This document shows, piece after piece, positions 1 to 9,014 of a stretch of 64,000 bases of DNA. A program made the position numbers and the translations under genes. Source of the DNA: an uncultured Paludibacter sp. (lineage in GTDB: Bacteria > Bacteroidota > Bacteroidia > Bacteroidales > Paludibacteraceae). The notes beneath the pieces are model-generated. The model was not told the origin of the DNA, searched no databases, and worked only from the letters and a program-made list of their open reading frames with translations. The stretch lies in NCBI GenBank assembly GCA_937927845.1, contig CALFXE010000014.1:7575-71574 (forward strand). Reading direction: 5' to 3'. Each line of letters begins with the position of its first letter. Position 1 is the first letter of the stretch.

Positions 1-804
1 GAAGTATTAATACCATCATTTTTAGCAGCATATACAGGTAGAAAACCGGAAAAGATGGATGCAAGTCCATTCCTTTCGTTAATAAATATATTACCTAACT
101 GGAGAGCAAGTTACGATGGTTTGTCAAGAATACCATGGGTAAAAGATAAATTCAGATCGGTAAGTATCACACATGCTTACACTTGTAGATATAATATTGG
201 TTCGTATACATCATACTCGACGTGGGTAGCATTAGGCAATGACGACAACGCATTAGGATATATCCGTGATGTACAATCGAACAATCCAATTCCGTCATCG
301 CCATACGACATATCATCTGTGTCGCTGACAGAACAATTCAGTCCGCTTATAGGAATAAATGCCACATTAAAAAACAGCATGACCTCCAAGTTGGAATACA
401 AAAAGCAAAGGAATTTAGCATTAAATCTATCAAGCACTCAATTAGTTGATGCGATGACAGATGAATTTGTAATAGGATTTGGTTATGTAGTGAAAGATTT
501 TGATGTGATATTGAAATTAAAAAACAACTCACAATCGAGAGTTAAAAATGACCTTAAAATCAATGCAGATTTATCTTACAAAGACATCAAATCATTATTA
601 AGAAAGATAGATCAGAATTTAACGCAGGCATCAAGCGGAAACAAGTTATTAACACTAAAAATCATGGCTGATTATGTATTCAGTGCAAAAGTTAATATTC
701 AGATGTTCTACGATCGTCAGGTAAGTACGCCTTTAATATCATCCACATTCCCTGTGTCATCAAGTAATTTCGGAGTAAGCTTTAAATTTATGCTAACAAG
801 ATAA
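1..804 (+). CDS. sprA: SprA/Sov T9SS outer-membrane translocon protein, C-terminal end
   Basis: The frame is open from the first base, so this is the 3' end (267 residues visible) of a much larger gene starting outside the window; SprA-family proteins are usually over 2,000 residues. Recognisable SprA C-terminal pieces are IPSFLAAYTGR, LPNWRASYDGL, a LNLSSTQL strand and the terminal barrel strands ending SSNFGVSFKFMLTR. In the family this protein is the very large outer-membrane beta-barrel through which T9SS cargo crosses. That fits the many T9SS C-terminal sorting domains elsewhere in this window. An internal ATG at 55 lies inside the domain and is not a start. Assignment rests on remembered motif similarity. 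Confidence 0.85.
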   Translation, partial: EVLIPSFLAAYTGRKPEKMDASPFLSLINILPNWRASYDGLSRIPWVKDKFRSVSITHAYTCRYNIGSYTSYSTWVALGNDDNALGYIRDVQSNNPIPSSPYDISSVSLTEQFSPLIGINATLKNSMTSKLEYKKQRNLALNLSSTQLVDAMTDEFVIGFGYVVKDFDVILKLKNNSQSRVKNDLKINADLSYKDIKSLLRKIDQNLTQASSGNKLLTLKIMADYVFSAKVNIQMFYDRQVSTPLISSTFPVSSSNFGVSFKFMLTR

Positions 805-870
805 AATAAATAAGATAAGATAACCAAAACAAGATGTAAGGCTAAAGTCAGCAGCAATAGAAGAAGACAA

Positions 871-1030
871 TTGCCGTTGGCTTCAGCCAACGGACAAAAA
901 AGATAAGAATAGAAATAAAAAGGGCTTTAGCCCAATAAACAAAATAAACAAAACAAATATAGGGCCTTAGCCCTTATTAATTAAATTAAATTCAATTCAA
1001 TCCTTGTCCGTTGGCTGAAGCCAACGGCAA
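871..1030. repeat. Palindrome cluster upstream of the RAYT/IS200-like gene
   Basis: Four short palindromes lie between sprA and the transposase gene. The 27-bp segments 871-897 and 1004-1030 are exact reverse complements of each other, and each holds a stem CCGTTGGC/GCCAACGG with loop TTCA or TGAA. Between them are GGGC-TTTA-GCCC (922-933) and AGGGC-CTTA-GCCCT (961-974). All share a GCyTnAGC-like core. This matches the REP/BIME type of repeat that accompanies RAYT transposases. No -35/-10-like or coding features are seen here. Confidence 0.75.
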
Positions 1031-1069
1031 TAGAACAAACAAACAAATAAACAAATAAAATAAACAACT

Positions 1070-1522
1070 ATGAGTTATATTAGAATTTGGATACATGCTG
1101 TGTTCTCGACAAAATATCGGGAGCCACTACTCGACAAGACAAGCCGGCAATTGCTTTATAATCATATAAAAGAACTTTCCGGACAAAAGAACATATACCT
1201 CGACCATATAGGAGGGTATGTCGATCATGTACATATATTATTGTCTTTGGGAGGTAAGCAAAATATTGCCGATGTCATGCAGCAGATCAAGGGAGAATCA
1301 TCCTTCTGGATCAACAAGCAGGGAATTGTGCAAGGTAAGTTTCAATGGCAGGACGATTATTATGCGGCGTCGGTTAGCCAGTCACAGGTGGAAAAGGTTC
1401 GAAAGTATATTGCCCGACAGGAAGAGCATCATAGGAAAAAACCATTTGCCAAAGAAGTGGAAGAGTTTATACAGAAATACGGTTGGCAATATGTGAAAGA
1501 TAAAGAATCTATGCAGGGCTAA
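1070..1522 (+). CDS. IS200/IS605-like Y1 (HUH) transposase, probable RAYT
   Basis: A 150-residue protein of the Y1_Tnp fold, the normal full length for TnpA of IS200. The HUH metal-binding motif is seen in YVDHVHILL (about residues 50-58), and the probable catalytic tyrosine is in the helix VRKYIARQEEHH (about 114-125). Such enzymes nick and join single-stranded DNA at hairpins. No accessory TnpB is present. The gene is flanked by seven short palindromes, and its last codons MQG-stop are encoded by one of them (1515-1528). That arrangement fits a REP-associated tyrosine transposase that is housekeeping-like or slowly mobile. An intact IS200 copy with unusual end hairpins is the alternative. 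Confidence 0.85.
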   Translation: MSYIRIWIHAVFSTKYREPLLDKTSRQLLYNHIKELSGQKNIYLDHIGGYVDHVHILLSLGGKQNIADVMQQIKGESSFWINKQGIVQGKFQWQDDYYAASVSQSQVEKVRKYIARQEEHHRKKPFAKEVEEFIQKYGWQYVKDKESMQG

Positions 1523-1709
1523 AGCCCTATTGATTTTGCATCAATCTTTATTGGATGCAATCTTTATCTGCAATAGAAGAAAGACAATGCAAACATTTCA
1601 TTGCCGTCAGCTTTAGCTGACGGATAAAGAAGATAAAAATAAAATGAACAAACATGAATATGCAGGGCTAAATCCCTATTGATTTTGCATCAATCTTTAT
1701 TGGATGAAA
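1513..1709. repeat. Palindromes and 48-bp direct repeat downstream of the RAYT gene
   Basis: A near-identical segment occurs twice, at 1513-1560 and 1662-1709. Each copy starts with an AGGGCTAAAGCCCT-type palindrome (intact at 1515-1528, with one stem mismatch at 1664-1677), followed by a shared AT-rich tail. Between them, 1604-1623 holds the palindrome CCGTCAGC-TTTA-GCTGACGG, a stem-compensated variant of the upstream CCGTTGGC/GCCAACGG element. The first copy overlaps the stop codon of the transposase gene. Confidence 0.75.
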
Positions 1710-1718
1710 GTGTAAAAA

Positions 1719-2606
1719 CTATTGTCTAAGAGTTTTGCCTAATCTCGAAGACATATCTGTAAAAGCCTCATCAATAAGGTTAATATCAGTTGCACGTACA
1801 GGATTAATATCTATACCGCCGCGACGAGTATACATGGCAGCAACCATTAAAGATGAAGGTTTAAACACATCACTCAAACGTTTGAAAATCATTTCCGCTA
1901 CTTCTTCGTGGAAATGATTTTCTTTTCTGAACGAAACAAGATAAGCTATAACAGATGACAAATCGATAATGTAGTTTGATGTAATATTGACAAACAAATC
2001 GCCCCAATCAGGTTGATTAGTAACCGGACAATTAGACCTCAGCAAATCAGATCTGAAAGTATAATTTATAATTGTATCAGTGTAATTACCTTTTAGGAGA
2101 GAAGGTGTTTCAGTAAAATGATTAAATTCTATGACATCTAATTCAGTTTCGGGCACTATATATTTAACATCAACATAATCCTTAAAAGCAAATAATTTCT
2201 TGTCAACATCAGAGAAAAAGCTTACTTCAACAGATGTCTCGAGTAATTCTGATAAATCCTTAGTAATAATATCTTTGACTTTTGCCTCTGCATCATACTG
2301 AGTTTTACCACATTTCTCCATATTGAAAGAATTCAAATACAGCTTAAAAGACTTGGATTCAACGAGATACGGACTACCAGCATTATATTTCATTTTCATC
2401 ACACGAGAAACAGGTAATCCATTATCAGTCAGAAACGAAATTTCGTAAGCATTCCAGATATCATAACCAATAAAAGGAAGATTTGACGAATCAATGCCAT
2501 ATTTAGAGCGGTTTTCTAATCTATCGATACGAAACAGCACCGATTTATCATACGATTCGGGATATTGAGCCTCTTTACCAAGTTGAGAATCAGTTAAGTT
2601 TATCAT
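1719..2606 (-). CDS. queF: NADPH-dependent 7-cyano-7-deazaguanine reductase (QueF)
   Basis: Reduces preQ0 to preQ1 in the queuosine tRNA-modification pathway, in the cytoplasm. At 295 residues it is the long, two-lobed (E. coli-like, type II) QueF. Diagnostic motifs are ESKSFKLYLNSF at residues 83-94, the catalytic cysteine C193 in SNCPVTNQPDW with the conserved Asp at 200, and HFHEE at 231-235. The gene starts 3 bp after the stop of the M24B aminopeptidase, so it is probably the last gene of the minus-strand run that begins at ligA. No other queuosine gene is visible nearby. Confidence 0.95.
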   Translation of the reverse strand: MINLTDSQLGKEAQYPESYDKSVLFRIDRLENRSKYGIDSSNLPFIGYDIWNAYEISFLTDNGLPVSRVMKMKYNAGSPYLVESKSFKLYLNSFNMEKCGKTQYDAEAKVKDIITKDLSELLETSVEVSFFSDVDKKLFAFKDYVDVKYIVPETELDVIEFNHFTETPSLLKGNYTDTIINYTFRSDLLRSNCPVTNQPDWGDLFVNITSNYIIDLSSVIAYLVSFRKENHFHEEVAEMIFKRLSDVFKPSSLMVAAMYTRRGGIDINPVRATDINLIDEAFTDMSSRLGKTLRQ

Positions 2607-2609
2607 AAT

Positions 2610-4382
2610 TCAAATAGCTTTTGTTTTCTGACTCAACCATTCTTTTTCAGAAGTATTTAGATATGGAGACAATTTATCATATACCATTTGATGATATTCG
2701 TTCAGCCATAAGATTTCTTTGTCAGTCAGTAAAGCTTTATCAATCAGATTAATATCTATAGGGAAAAGCGTCAAAGTTTCAAATTTCAGAAACTCACCAA
2801 AGTCAGTTGTTTGATCCTCTACAACAAGAATAAGATTTTCAGTTCTGATACCATATTCACCTTTACGATATAATCCCGGTTCATTTGATATAATCATTCC
2901 GGGTTGAAGGATAGTAGAATTTTCATCCATACGTATGTTTTGCGGACCTTCATGCACATTTAAAAAATGTCCTACACCATGACCGGTACCATGACCATAA
3001 TTCATACCTCTATCCCACAAAGCTTTACGAGCCAGAATATCTAACTGAGAGCCACGAGTTCCTATTGGGAAAACGGCTGTAGCAATACCGATATGTCCTT
3101 TCAGTACCAAAGTAAAATCGGCAGTTTGCTGAGAAGTTGGTGTATCAAAAGAAATAGTACGTGTAATATCAGTAGTTCCGTCAAGATACTGACCACCGGA
3201 ATCGAGCAGTAAGATACCTTCAGGCAAAATGTTAGCATCAGAAGAATCATCAGCTTTATAATGAACTATAGCACCATGATCGGCATAGCCTGCGATAGTA
3301 CTAAAACTCTCACCATAGAACAAATCCTGTTCAGCACGAAACTTATACAATTTATCAGAAATAGATATTTCTGAGAGAGTGCCTGAGTCGACATTATTTT
3401 CGAGCCATATAAAGAAACGAGTAAGAGCCACTCCATCCTTAATCATAGCATTACGAACACCTTCAATTTCCACATTGTTTTTGATACTTTTAAGTGCCGC
3501 AACAGGCGATAAAGTATTCACAACTTCAGTCTTGATACATTCAAACAAAGACTGATTAAGCTTATTACCATCAATTAAGACTTTTGTATCAGTAGAGATA
3601 TTTGGCAAATCTTTATAAATATCGAGATAATCTTTAACCAAAACATCGTTGGATCTGAAATAAGCTTTCAGATTGTCATCAATTTTATCAGAAGAAATAT
3701 AAATAACTGATTTGTCGAAAGAAACCGAAGCATAAGCAGTAGTAACAGGGTTATAATCTACATCATTACCTCTGATATTAAATAACCATGCAATATCATC
3801 TAAAGCATTCAGCACCAACATATCAGTCTGAGTATCAGATAAGCTCTTACGAACAAGAGCAATTTTTTCAGAACATGATTTACCGGCGTATTTTACATCA
3901 AAAGCAAAAACCTTTTCACTTGGAATAGCAGGTCTGTCAGACCAAATATCTTTAATCAAGTCAATGGATGAAAAACTGATACCATGCGCAGCGAACAACT
4001 TACCCATTGTTGCATAAGCATTTACAGAAAAAAGAAGAGGATTTACTCCTACCCTATCACCGACTTTCAACTCACCGGCAATCCATTTCAGCATATCCGG
4101 AGTATCAGGCAAACCCATTTTCATGGCAGCGAATCCTGTACCTTTTAACTGATCATCAGCTTGAATAAAGTAGCGCGAATCTACCCATACAAAAGCTTTA
4201 TCAAGAGTTACAGCAGCAGTACCGGCAGAACCAGTAAAACCACTAATCCAATCTCTTTCTTTCCAATAATCAGGAATATACTCGCCGGCATGAGGGTCGG
4301 TACCCGGAATTATATAAGCTGCTATGTCATTTTTCGACATTTGGTGGCGTAAAGCAACTAATCTGTTTTTGATATCGTTCAT
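2610..4382 (-). CDS. Xaa-Pro aminopeptidase, M24B family
   Basis: A cytoplasmic metallopeptidase of the three-domain XPNPEP1-like type (590 residues) that removes an N-terminal residue preceding proline. Two creatinase N-terminal-like domains occupy about residues 1-300, and the pita-bread catalytic domain covers about 305-530, followed by the short C-terminal M24 extension. All five metal ligands are visible with the family spacing: D394 (LLDSGG), D405 (TTDITRT), H468 (HGTGHGVGH), E501 (NEPG) and E515 (RTEN). No signal peptide is seen. It sits 42 bp after panE and 3 bp before queF in the same transcriptional direction. Confidence 0.92.
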   Translation of the reverse strand: MNDIKNRLVALRHQMSKNDIAAYIIPGTDPHAGEYIPDYWKERDWISGFTGSAGTAAVTLDKAFVWVDSRYFIQADDQLKGTGFAAMKMGLPDTPDMLKWIAGELKVGDRVGVNPLLFSVNAYATMGKLFAAHGISFSSIDLIKDIWSDRPAIPSEKVFAFDVKYAGKSCSEKIALVRKSLSDTQTDMLVLNALDDIAWLFNIRGNDVDYNPVTTAYASVSFDKSVIYISSDKIDDNLKAYFRSNDVLVKDYLDIYKDLPNISTDTKVLIDGNKLNQSLFECIKTEVVNTLSPVAALKSIKNNVEIEGVRNAMIKDGVALTRFFIWLENNVDSGTLSEISISDKLYKFRAEQDLFYGESFSTIAGYADHGAIVHYKADDSSDANILPEGILLLDSGGQYLDGTTDITRTISFDTPTSQQTADFTLVLKGHIGIATAVFPIGTRGSQLDILARKALWDRGMNYGHGTGHGVGHFLNVHEGPQNIRMDENSTILQPGMIISNEPGLYRKGEYGIRTENLILVVEDQTTDFGEFLKFETLTLFPIDINLIDKALLTDKEILWLNEYHQMVYDKLSPYLNTSEKEWLSQKTKAI

Positions 4383-4424
4383 AATCTTTATAATAGTTAC
4401 GCAAGCGACACAACTGTTTTCTGT

Positions 4425-5372
4425 TTATGATATACTTTTGTATATCTTCCTATAAATCTCTGAATAAACAGGTGTTGGTATATTATGTTTTTGCCCTAAT
4501 TTAACAACCACACCCACAAGAGTTTCGACTTCAGTGTGTTTTCCGGCAAGATAATCACTATTCATTGAAGATGTAGATCCTGCAGGTAAGCTTCCACCGT
4601 ATTTCATCATTTCATCAATGATACCATCGTGCAGTTCAACCCCTTCTGCCTTCGAAATAGCAAAAAGCTCATTCATAATTGCAAGATACATTGGCTTTTT
4701 TTCTTCATCCCAAACTAAACTTTGAAAATCTGAGTTTAAATATGTAGATAAAGCAGCCGTAGTCGATATAAAAAAGAACTTACGCCATATAGCTTTAATA
4801 GCATCTTCTTTAAGAGTTACTTCGATACCTGCATCCTTAAATAGCTTTTCGATGTAGACTAATTGGTCTGAGGTTTTCTTTTCATGACCAAAATGCATAA
4901 AGTGAACATTACCGGTATCTTCGATTACACCTGGAGCAGTTAACCTTGTGATAATATATACGCAACCATACCACACTTCATTTTCGGGAAAGAAAGTCCG
5001 CAAGCGAGAAGTATTATCTATCCCATTTAGCAATGGCAAAATAATAGTATGCTTTCCCACCATAGGTTTGATTTGCAACATAGTAGCATCTAAATCATAA
5101 CTTTTGGTAGCCAACACGATATAATCTACCACACCAATATCTTCAACCTTATCAGTAACTATAGCGGGTTTAGTGACAAAACTTTGATGTTCATCAGTAA
5201 CTTTCAATCCGTTTTCACGAATAGCAATCAGATTAGCTCCACGAGCAACGAAGCTGACAGATATTTCGGGGTGAGATTCGGCATAATGAGAGAGTAGACC
5301 TCCGTAATAACCACCTACCCCACCTATGCCAACAAAAGTAATTTTAACCGGATGTTGAGTTGATATATTCAT
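4425..5372 (-). CDS. Ketopantoate reductase family protein (ApbA/PanE)
   Basis: A 315-residue NADPH-dependent 2-dehydropantoate 2-reductase-like protein. The N-terminal Rossmann motif VGIGGVGGYYG (14-24) and the C-terminal helical domain with a conserved lysine region (EDAIKAIWRKFF) are present, and the length matches PanE. PanE makes pantoate for coenzyme A. However, the family includes paralogues of unproven substrate, so the pathway role is inferred; no panB or panC is adjacent. It is 10 bp downstream of dapA and probably co-transcribed with it. Confidence 0.85.
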   Translation of the reverse strand: MNISTQHPVKITFVGIGGVGGYYGGLLSHYAESHPEISVSFVARGANLIAIRENGLKVTDEHQSFVTKPAIVTDKVEDIGVVDYIVLATKSYDLDATMLQIKPMVGKHTIILPLLNGIDNTSRLRTFFPENEVWYGCVYIITRLTAPGVIEDTGNVHFMHFGHEKKTSDQLVYIEKLFKDAGIEVTLKEDAIKAIWRKFFFISTTAALSTYLNSDFQSLVWDEEKKPMYLAIMNELFAISKAEGVELHDGIIDEMMKYGGSLPAGSTSSMNSDYLAGKHTEVETLVGVVVKLGQKHNIPTPVYSEIYRKIYKSIS

Positions 5373-5382
5373 TTTAAAAAAA

Positions 5383-6264
5383 TTACAATCTGTTTAAAAC
5401 CTGTCGAATTTTTTCGTAAGTCTTGATTGTATTAGGAACAAGCGGCAACCTTAATTTGTTTTCGATATACCCCATAACTGCAAGCATGCTTTTAACACCG
5501 GCAGGATTACCTTCTACAAATAAAAGTTCAATTAATTCAGTAAAATTATGATGAATAATTCGAGCATTTTCATAATCTCCTTCTAAAGCCAGCCTAACCA
5601 TACGACTAAATTCCTTAGGAAAAGCATTACCAATCACGGAGATAACACCAACAGCACCAAGAGTAATCAATGGAAAAGTAATACCATCATCACCGGAAAT
5701 TACCATAAAGTCGGCCGGTTTATTCTTAATGATATCATCAATTTGAGAAAAATTACCGGACGCTTCTTTTACGGCACAAACATTTGAAAACTCATTTGCA
5801 AGTCGTAGCGTAGTTTCGGCAGTCATATTTACACCGGTTCTTCCGGGTACATTATAAAGAATAATTGGTAGTGAAGATGCATTCGCAATTGCAGCAAAAT
5901 GCTGATAAAGACCCTCTTGTGAAGGTTTATTATAATATGGGGTAACAGAAAGAATTGCATCAACTCCATTCAAATCCACATGTTGAATTTTGTGGATAAT
6001 TTCTTTAGTGTTATTTCCTCCGATTCCATATACAATAGGGACTCTGCCATTATTAACATTTATAACAAATTGTTTTATTTCCTCCTTTTCTTCATTAGTA
6101 AGAGTAGGAGTTTCAGCAGTCGTACCGCACACAACTAAATAATCTGTTCCATTTTTTATCTGATGTTCAACAATACGTGCTAAAGCATCAAAATCTATAG
6201 AGTCATCTTCTTTAAAAGGTGTTATTAACGCAACACCCATGCCTTTCAATTTGTTATTTATCAT
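5383..6264 (-). CDS. dapA: 4-hydroxy-tetrahydrodipicolinate synthase (DapA)
   Basis: Condenses pyruvate with aspartate semialdehyde in the lysine/diaminopimelate pathway. Counting from MINNKLKG, the TIM-barrel residues are T48/T49 in CGTTAETPTL, Y137 in ILYNVPGRTG and the Schiff-base lysine K166 in AVKEASGN. An upstream in-frame ATG at 6291 would add nine residues (MQPNTRFFP), but it lies inside a TAnnTTTG promoter element (6289-6296). I therefore prefer the ATG at 6264, giving 293 residues, the usual length. It is within the ligA-to-queF run and may also have its own promoter. Confidence 0.95.
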   Translation of the reverse strand: MINNKLKGMGVALITPFKEDDSIDFDALARIVEHQIKNGTDYLVVCGTTAETPTLTNEEKEEIKQFVINVNNGRVPIVYGIGGNNTKEIIHKIQHVDLNGVDAILSVTPYYNKPSQEGLYQHFAAIANASSLPIILYNVPGRTGVNMTAETTLRLANEFSNVCAVKEASGNFSQIDDIIKNKPADFMVISGDDGITFPLITLGAVGVISVIGNAFPKEFSRMVRLALEGDYENARIIHHNFTELIELLFVEGNPAGVKSMLAVMGYIENKLRLPLVPNTIKTYEKIRQVLNRL

Positions 6265-6288
6265 TGGAAAAAATCGTGTATTTGGTTG

Positions 6289-6296
6289 CAAAAATA
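6289..6296 (-). promoter_or_regulatory. -7 element ahead of dapA
   Basis: On the minus strand this reads TATTTTTG, fitting the Bacteroidota -7 consensus TAnnTTTG. It would place the transcript start about 20 nt before the preferred dapA ATG. No clear -33 TTG is seen at the expected distance. Confidence 0.45.
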
Positions 6297-6301
6297 CATT
6301 T

Positions 6302-6868
6302 TTAATCGTTAGTTTGTATACTTTTTAAGTAAAATAATATTTGATTAAATAAAAATGAATATTCTAAATCATTGATATTGGCTTCTTTTTCTTCTAAAAA
6401 TGAATTCAAATCAAGTTCAAAATCATAGATACTAAACTCTGATTTTCTTATACCGGCTTTAAATTTTGCATTGGAATAAAGTGCCAAATACTCTAACTGA
6501 ATATGTTTCTCTTTAGAAAGATCGATTAATAAATCATATTCATTCTGATTCATAAATCCAATCAGTTCTTTTGATGGCTTCTTAAAGTACGAATAATCAC
6601 CCGGAAAAGTAATTCTGTATTCCGGATACATGGCTGAAGTAATCTTTCTCTTTTCAATATAACCTATGGCGGTAACCTTCTTACCATCAGCAATCAAAGA
6701 TTGAATAATTTCTTTTGTTTTAGGGTTTTTCTCAGTATAATTACTTTCAAACAACAATAGGATTGAATTTGCCTGATAATAATTTACAAATTTCTTATCC
6801 CTTGTTGTGTTTTTTGATAGCTTATTATATCTTTTTAAAAACAACCTATCTGTATACTTTTTCATCAT
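6302..6868 (-). CDS. Conserved small protein between ligA and dapA (DUF6913-like)
   Basis: A 188-residue, lysine-rich soluble protein with no signal peptide or obvious catalytic motif. The middle has alternating beta/alpha character (NSILLLFESN, KKVTAIGYI, YDLLIDLS), suggesting a small Rossmann-like fold. From memory, a protein of this size occupies the same place between ligA and dapA in other Bacteroidales and is named DUF6913; I cannot verify this. Spacing is tight on both sides (7 bp after ligA). Function unknown. Confidence 0.75.
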   Translation of the reverse strand: MMKKYTDRLFLKRYNKLSKNTTRDKKFVNYYQANSILLLFESNYTEKNPKTKEIIQSLIADGKKVTAIGYIEKRKITSAMYPEYRITFPGDYSYFKKPSKELIGFMNQNEYDLLIDLSKEKHIQLEYLALYSNAKFKAGIRKSEFSIYDFELDLNSFLEEKEANINDLEYSFLFNQILFYLKSIQTND

Positions 6869-6875
6869 ATTATTA

Positions 6876-8966
6876 TTAAAATAAAGTTCCCATTATAGGC
6901 TGATTATGAGTTGTTTTCTTAATTTCATCATCTTTGTTTTTATCATCTTTATTCTCATTACTTTCAGAAAAATCTTTTTTAATCATTTGTAAAAAAACAT
7001 CTTCACTAATGATTTCAACTCCAAGACTATTAGCTTTTTTCAATTTTTCAGGTCCGACATTTTCACCTGCAAGCAAAAATGATGTTTTTGACGACACACT
7101 ACCCGAGTTTTTTCCTCCATTCAATTCAATCATATTTTTATATTCATCTCTTGAATGATGTGAGAAAGTACCACTTATCACGATAATCTTACCTTCCAGT
7201 ATGTTAGTTATTTCCTGTTGTTGTTCTTCTGAAATGGCTAAATTTAAGCCATGCTCCTTCAATTTGTTGATAATTTCGATATTATTTTCATCACTAAAGA
7301 AGTTGATTACACTATTTGCTATTCTTTCTCCAATCTCATCAACACTCGTCAAAGATTCAAAATCGGCACTTTCAAGAGCCTCAATATTCTTAAAGGCCTG
7401 AGCTAATTTTTTCGCAACAGTTTCACCTACAAATCTAATCCCTAAAGCAAATACCACCCTTTCAAAAGGTACTTCTTTAGATTTATCGCATGATGTTTTT
7501 ATATTTTGTGCAGATTTATTGCCAAGTCTTTCTAATTTTGCTAAATCCGAAACCTGTAAAGTGTAAATATCCGCCACATTATGTAGCATACCATTATCAT
7601 ATAAAAGAGCTATTGTTTCTGTACCCAAACCTTCGATATTCATGGCTTTGCGACTAACAAAATGCTCTATTTTACCTTTTATTTGAGGTGGACAATTACT
7701 TTCATTCGGACAATAATGAGCGGCTTCACCTTCGTAACGAATTAGTTCTGAATTACATTCAGGACAATTTTTAATAAACTGTACTTTTTCACCAATCATA
7801 AAACGCTGGTCAAATGCCACTTCTGTTATCTTAGGGATAATTTCTCCGCCTTTCTCAACATAAACCATATCGCCTATATGCAGGTCGAGAGCCTCTATTA
7901 TATCAGCATTATGAAGTGATGCTCTTTTTACAATAGTTCCTGAAAGCTGTACAGGATCGAGATTGGCTACCGGAGTTACGGCACCTGTACGTCCCACTTG
8001 GTAGGATACAGAGTTTAACCGCGTTAAAGCCTTTTCTGCCTGATATTTATATGCTATAGCCCAACGAGGTGATTTTGCTGTAAATCCTAAACCCCTTTGT
8101 TGTTCGAAATTATTTACTTTAATTACTATACCATCAGTTGCAACCGGCAAGTTTTTTCTTTCAACATCCCAATATCTAATAAATTCAAAAACCTCATCAA
8201 TGGTTTTACATACTTTTATAGCATCTGACACTTTGAAGCCCATTTGCTTTGCCGACTGTAAACTCTCAAAATGTGATGCAAAAGGTAAATTACCACCAAG
8301 TAAACTGTAAAAATACGCATCTAACTTTCTGGAAGCCACAATAGAAGAGTTTTGTAACTTTAAAGTACCCGACCCTGCATTTCTCGGATTAGCAAATAAA
8401 GGTTCTTCCTGTTCCTCTCTCTCCTTGTTGATTTCATCAAAAACCGACCATGGCATAAGAATTTCACCTCTGATTTCAAATTTTTGCAAATACTCACCAT
8501 GAAGCATAAGAGGTATACTTCTGATAGTTTTTACGTTTTGCGTAACATCATCACCTTTTTCTCCATCACCGCGTGTTACAGCTCTTTGAAGCTTACCATT
8601 TTCATATATTAATGAAATAGAAGTGCCGTCATATTTCAACTCACAAACAAGTTCGAAATCCTCATTAAGCAATTTGGCTACACGCTGATAAAATTCCTGT
8701 ACTTCACCCTCCGAATATGTATTCGCAAGAGATAGCATCGGATATTCATGTTTTATTTGCGTAAAAGAGGTGTTTATATCGCTACCCACCCTTTGTGTAG
8801 GAGAAAGCGGATCGAAAAATTCAGGAAATTGCTTCTCAAGATCAGACAGATGTTGCATTTTCATATCAAAATCCACATCTGAAACAGTAGGATTATTCAG
8901 GACATAATAATTGTAATTATGTTGATGCAACTCTGCTCTTAAAGATTCAATTTCCTCGCGTACCAT
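6876..8966 (-). CDS. ligA: NAD-dependent DNA ligase LigA
   Basis: Seals nicks in replication and repair, using NAD+. At 696 residues it has every expected part in order. These are the N-terminal Ia domain, the adenylation domain with catalytic K111 in ELKYDGTS, the OB fold, the four-cysteine zinc finger (CPECNSEL... CPNESNCPP, around residue 405-430), the helix-hairpin-helix domain, and a BRCT domain near 590-665. A charged D/E/K/N-rich stretch follows the BRCT. It is the first gene of the minus-strand run towards queF, with a strong promoter immediately upstream. Confidence 0.97.
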   Translation of the reverse strand: MVREEIESLRAELHQHNYNYYVLNNPTVSDVDFDMKMQHLSDLEKQFPEFFDPLSPTQRVGSDINTSFTQIKHEYPMLSLANTYSEGEVQEFYQRVAKLLNEDFELVCELKYDGTSISLIYENGKLQRAVTRGDGEKGDDVTQNVKTIRSIPLMLHGEYLQKFEIRGEILMPWSVFDEINKEREEQEEPLFANPRNAGSGTLKLQNSSIVASRKLDAYFYSLLGGNLPFASHFESLQSAKQMGFKVSDAIKVCKTIDEVFEFIRYWDVERKNLPVATDGIVIKVNNFEQQRGLGFTAKSPRWAIAYKYQAEKALTRLNSVSYQVGRTGAVTPVANLDPVQLSGTIVKRASLHNADIIEALDLHIGDMVYVEKGGEIIPKITEVAFDQRFMIGEKVQFIKNCPECNSELIRYEGEAAHYCPNESNCPPQIKGKIEHFVSRKAMNIEGLGTETIALLYDNGMLHNVADIYTLQVSDLAKLERLGNKSAQNIKTSCDKSKEVPFERVVFALGIRFVGETVAKKLAQAFKNIEALESADFESLTSVDEIGERIANSVINFFSDENNIEIINKLKEHGLNLAISEEQQQEITNILEGKIIVISGTFSHHSRDEYKNMIELNGGKNSGSVSSKTSFLLAGENVGPEKLKKANSLGVEIISEDVFLQMIKKDFSESNENKDDKNKDDEIKKTTHNQPIMGTLF

Positions 8967-8983
8967 AAAAAATTTTATTTCTG

Positions 8984-9014
8984 CAAATTTAGTTTATTTT
9001 AATTAGAAAATCAA
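8984..9014 (-). promoter_or_regulatory. Promoter of ligA operon
   Basis: Reading on the minus strand: TTG (9014-9012), 20 nt, then TAAATTTG (8991-8984), an exact match to the Bacteroidota -33 TTG and -7 TAnnTTTG arrangement. The ligA ATG follows 17 nt later. Confidence 0.7.

Noticed and set aside
55..804. A complete 249-residue gene starting at 55
   Set aside because: The frame is open to base 1 with SprA-like sequence, so the ATG at 55 is internal and the gene is a 3' fragment.
1218..1496. 92-codon ORF overlapping the transposase gene in another frame
   Set aside because: It has no domain and is fully contained in the well-supported Y1 transposase gene.
4425..5372. Naming the ketopantoate reductase family gene panE
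   Set aside because: The fold is clear, but paralogues with other substrates are common and no pantothenate gene is adjacent.
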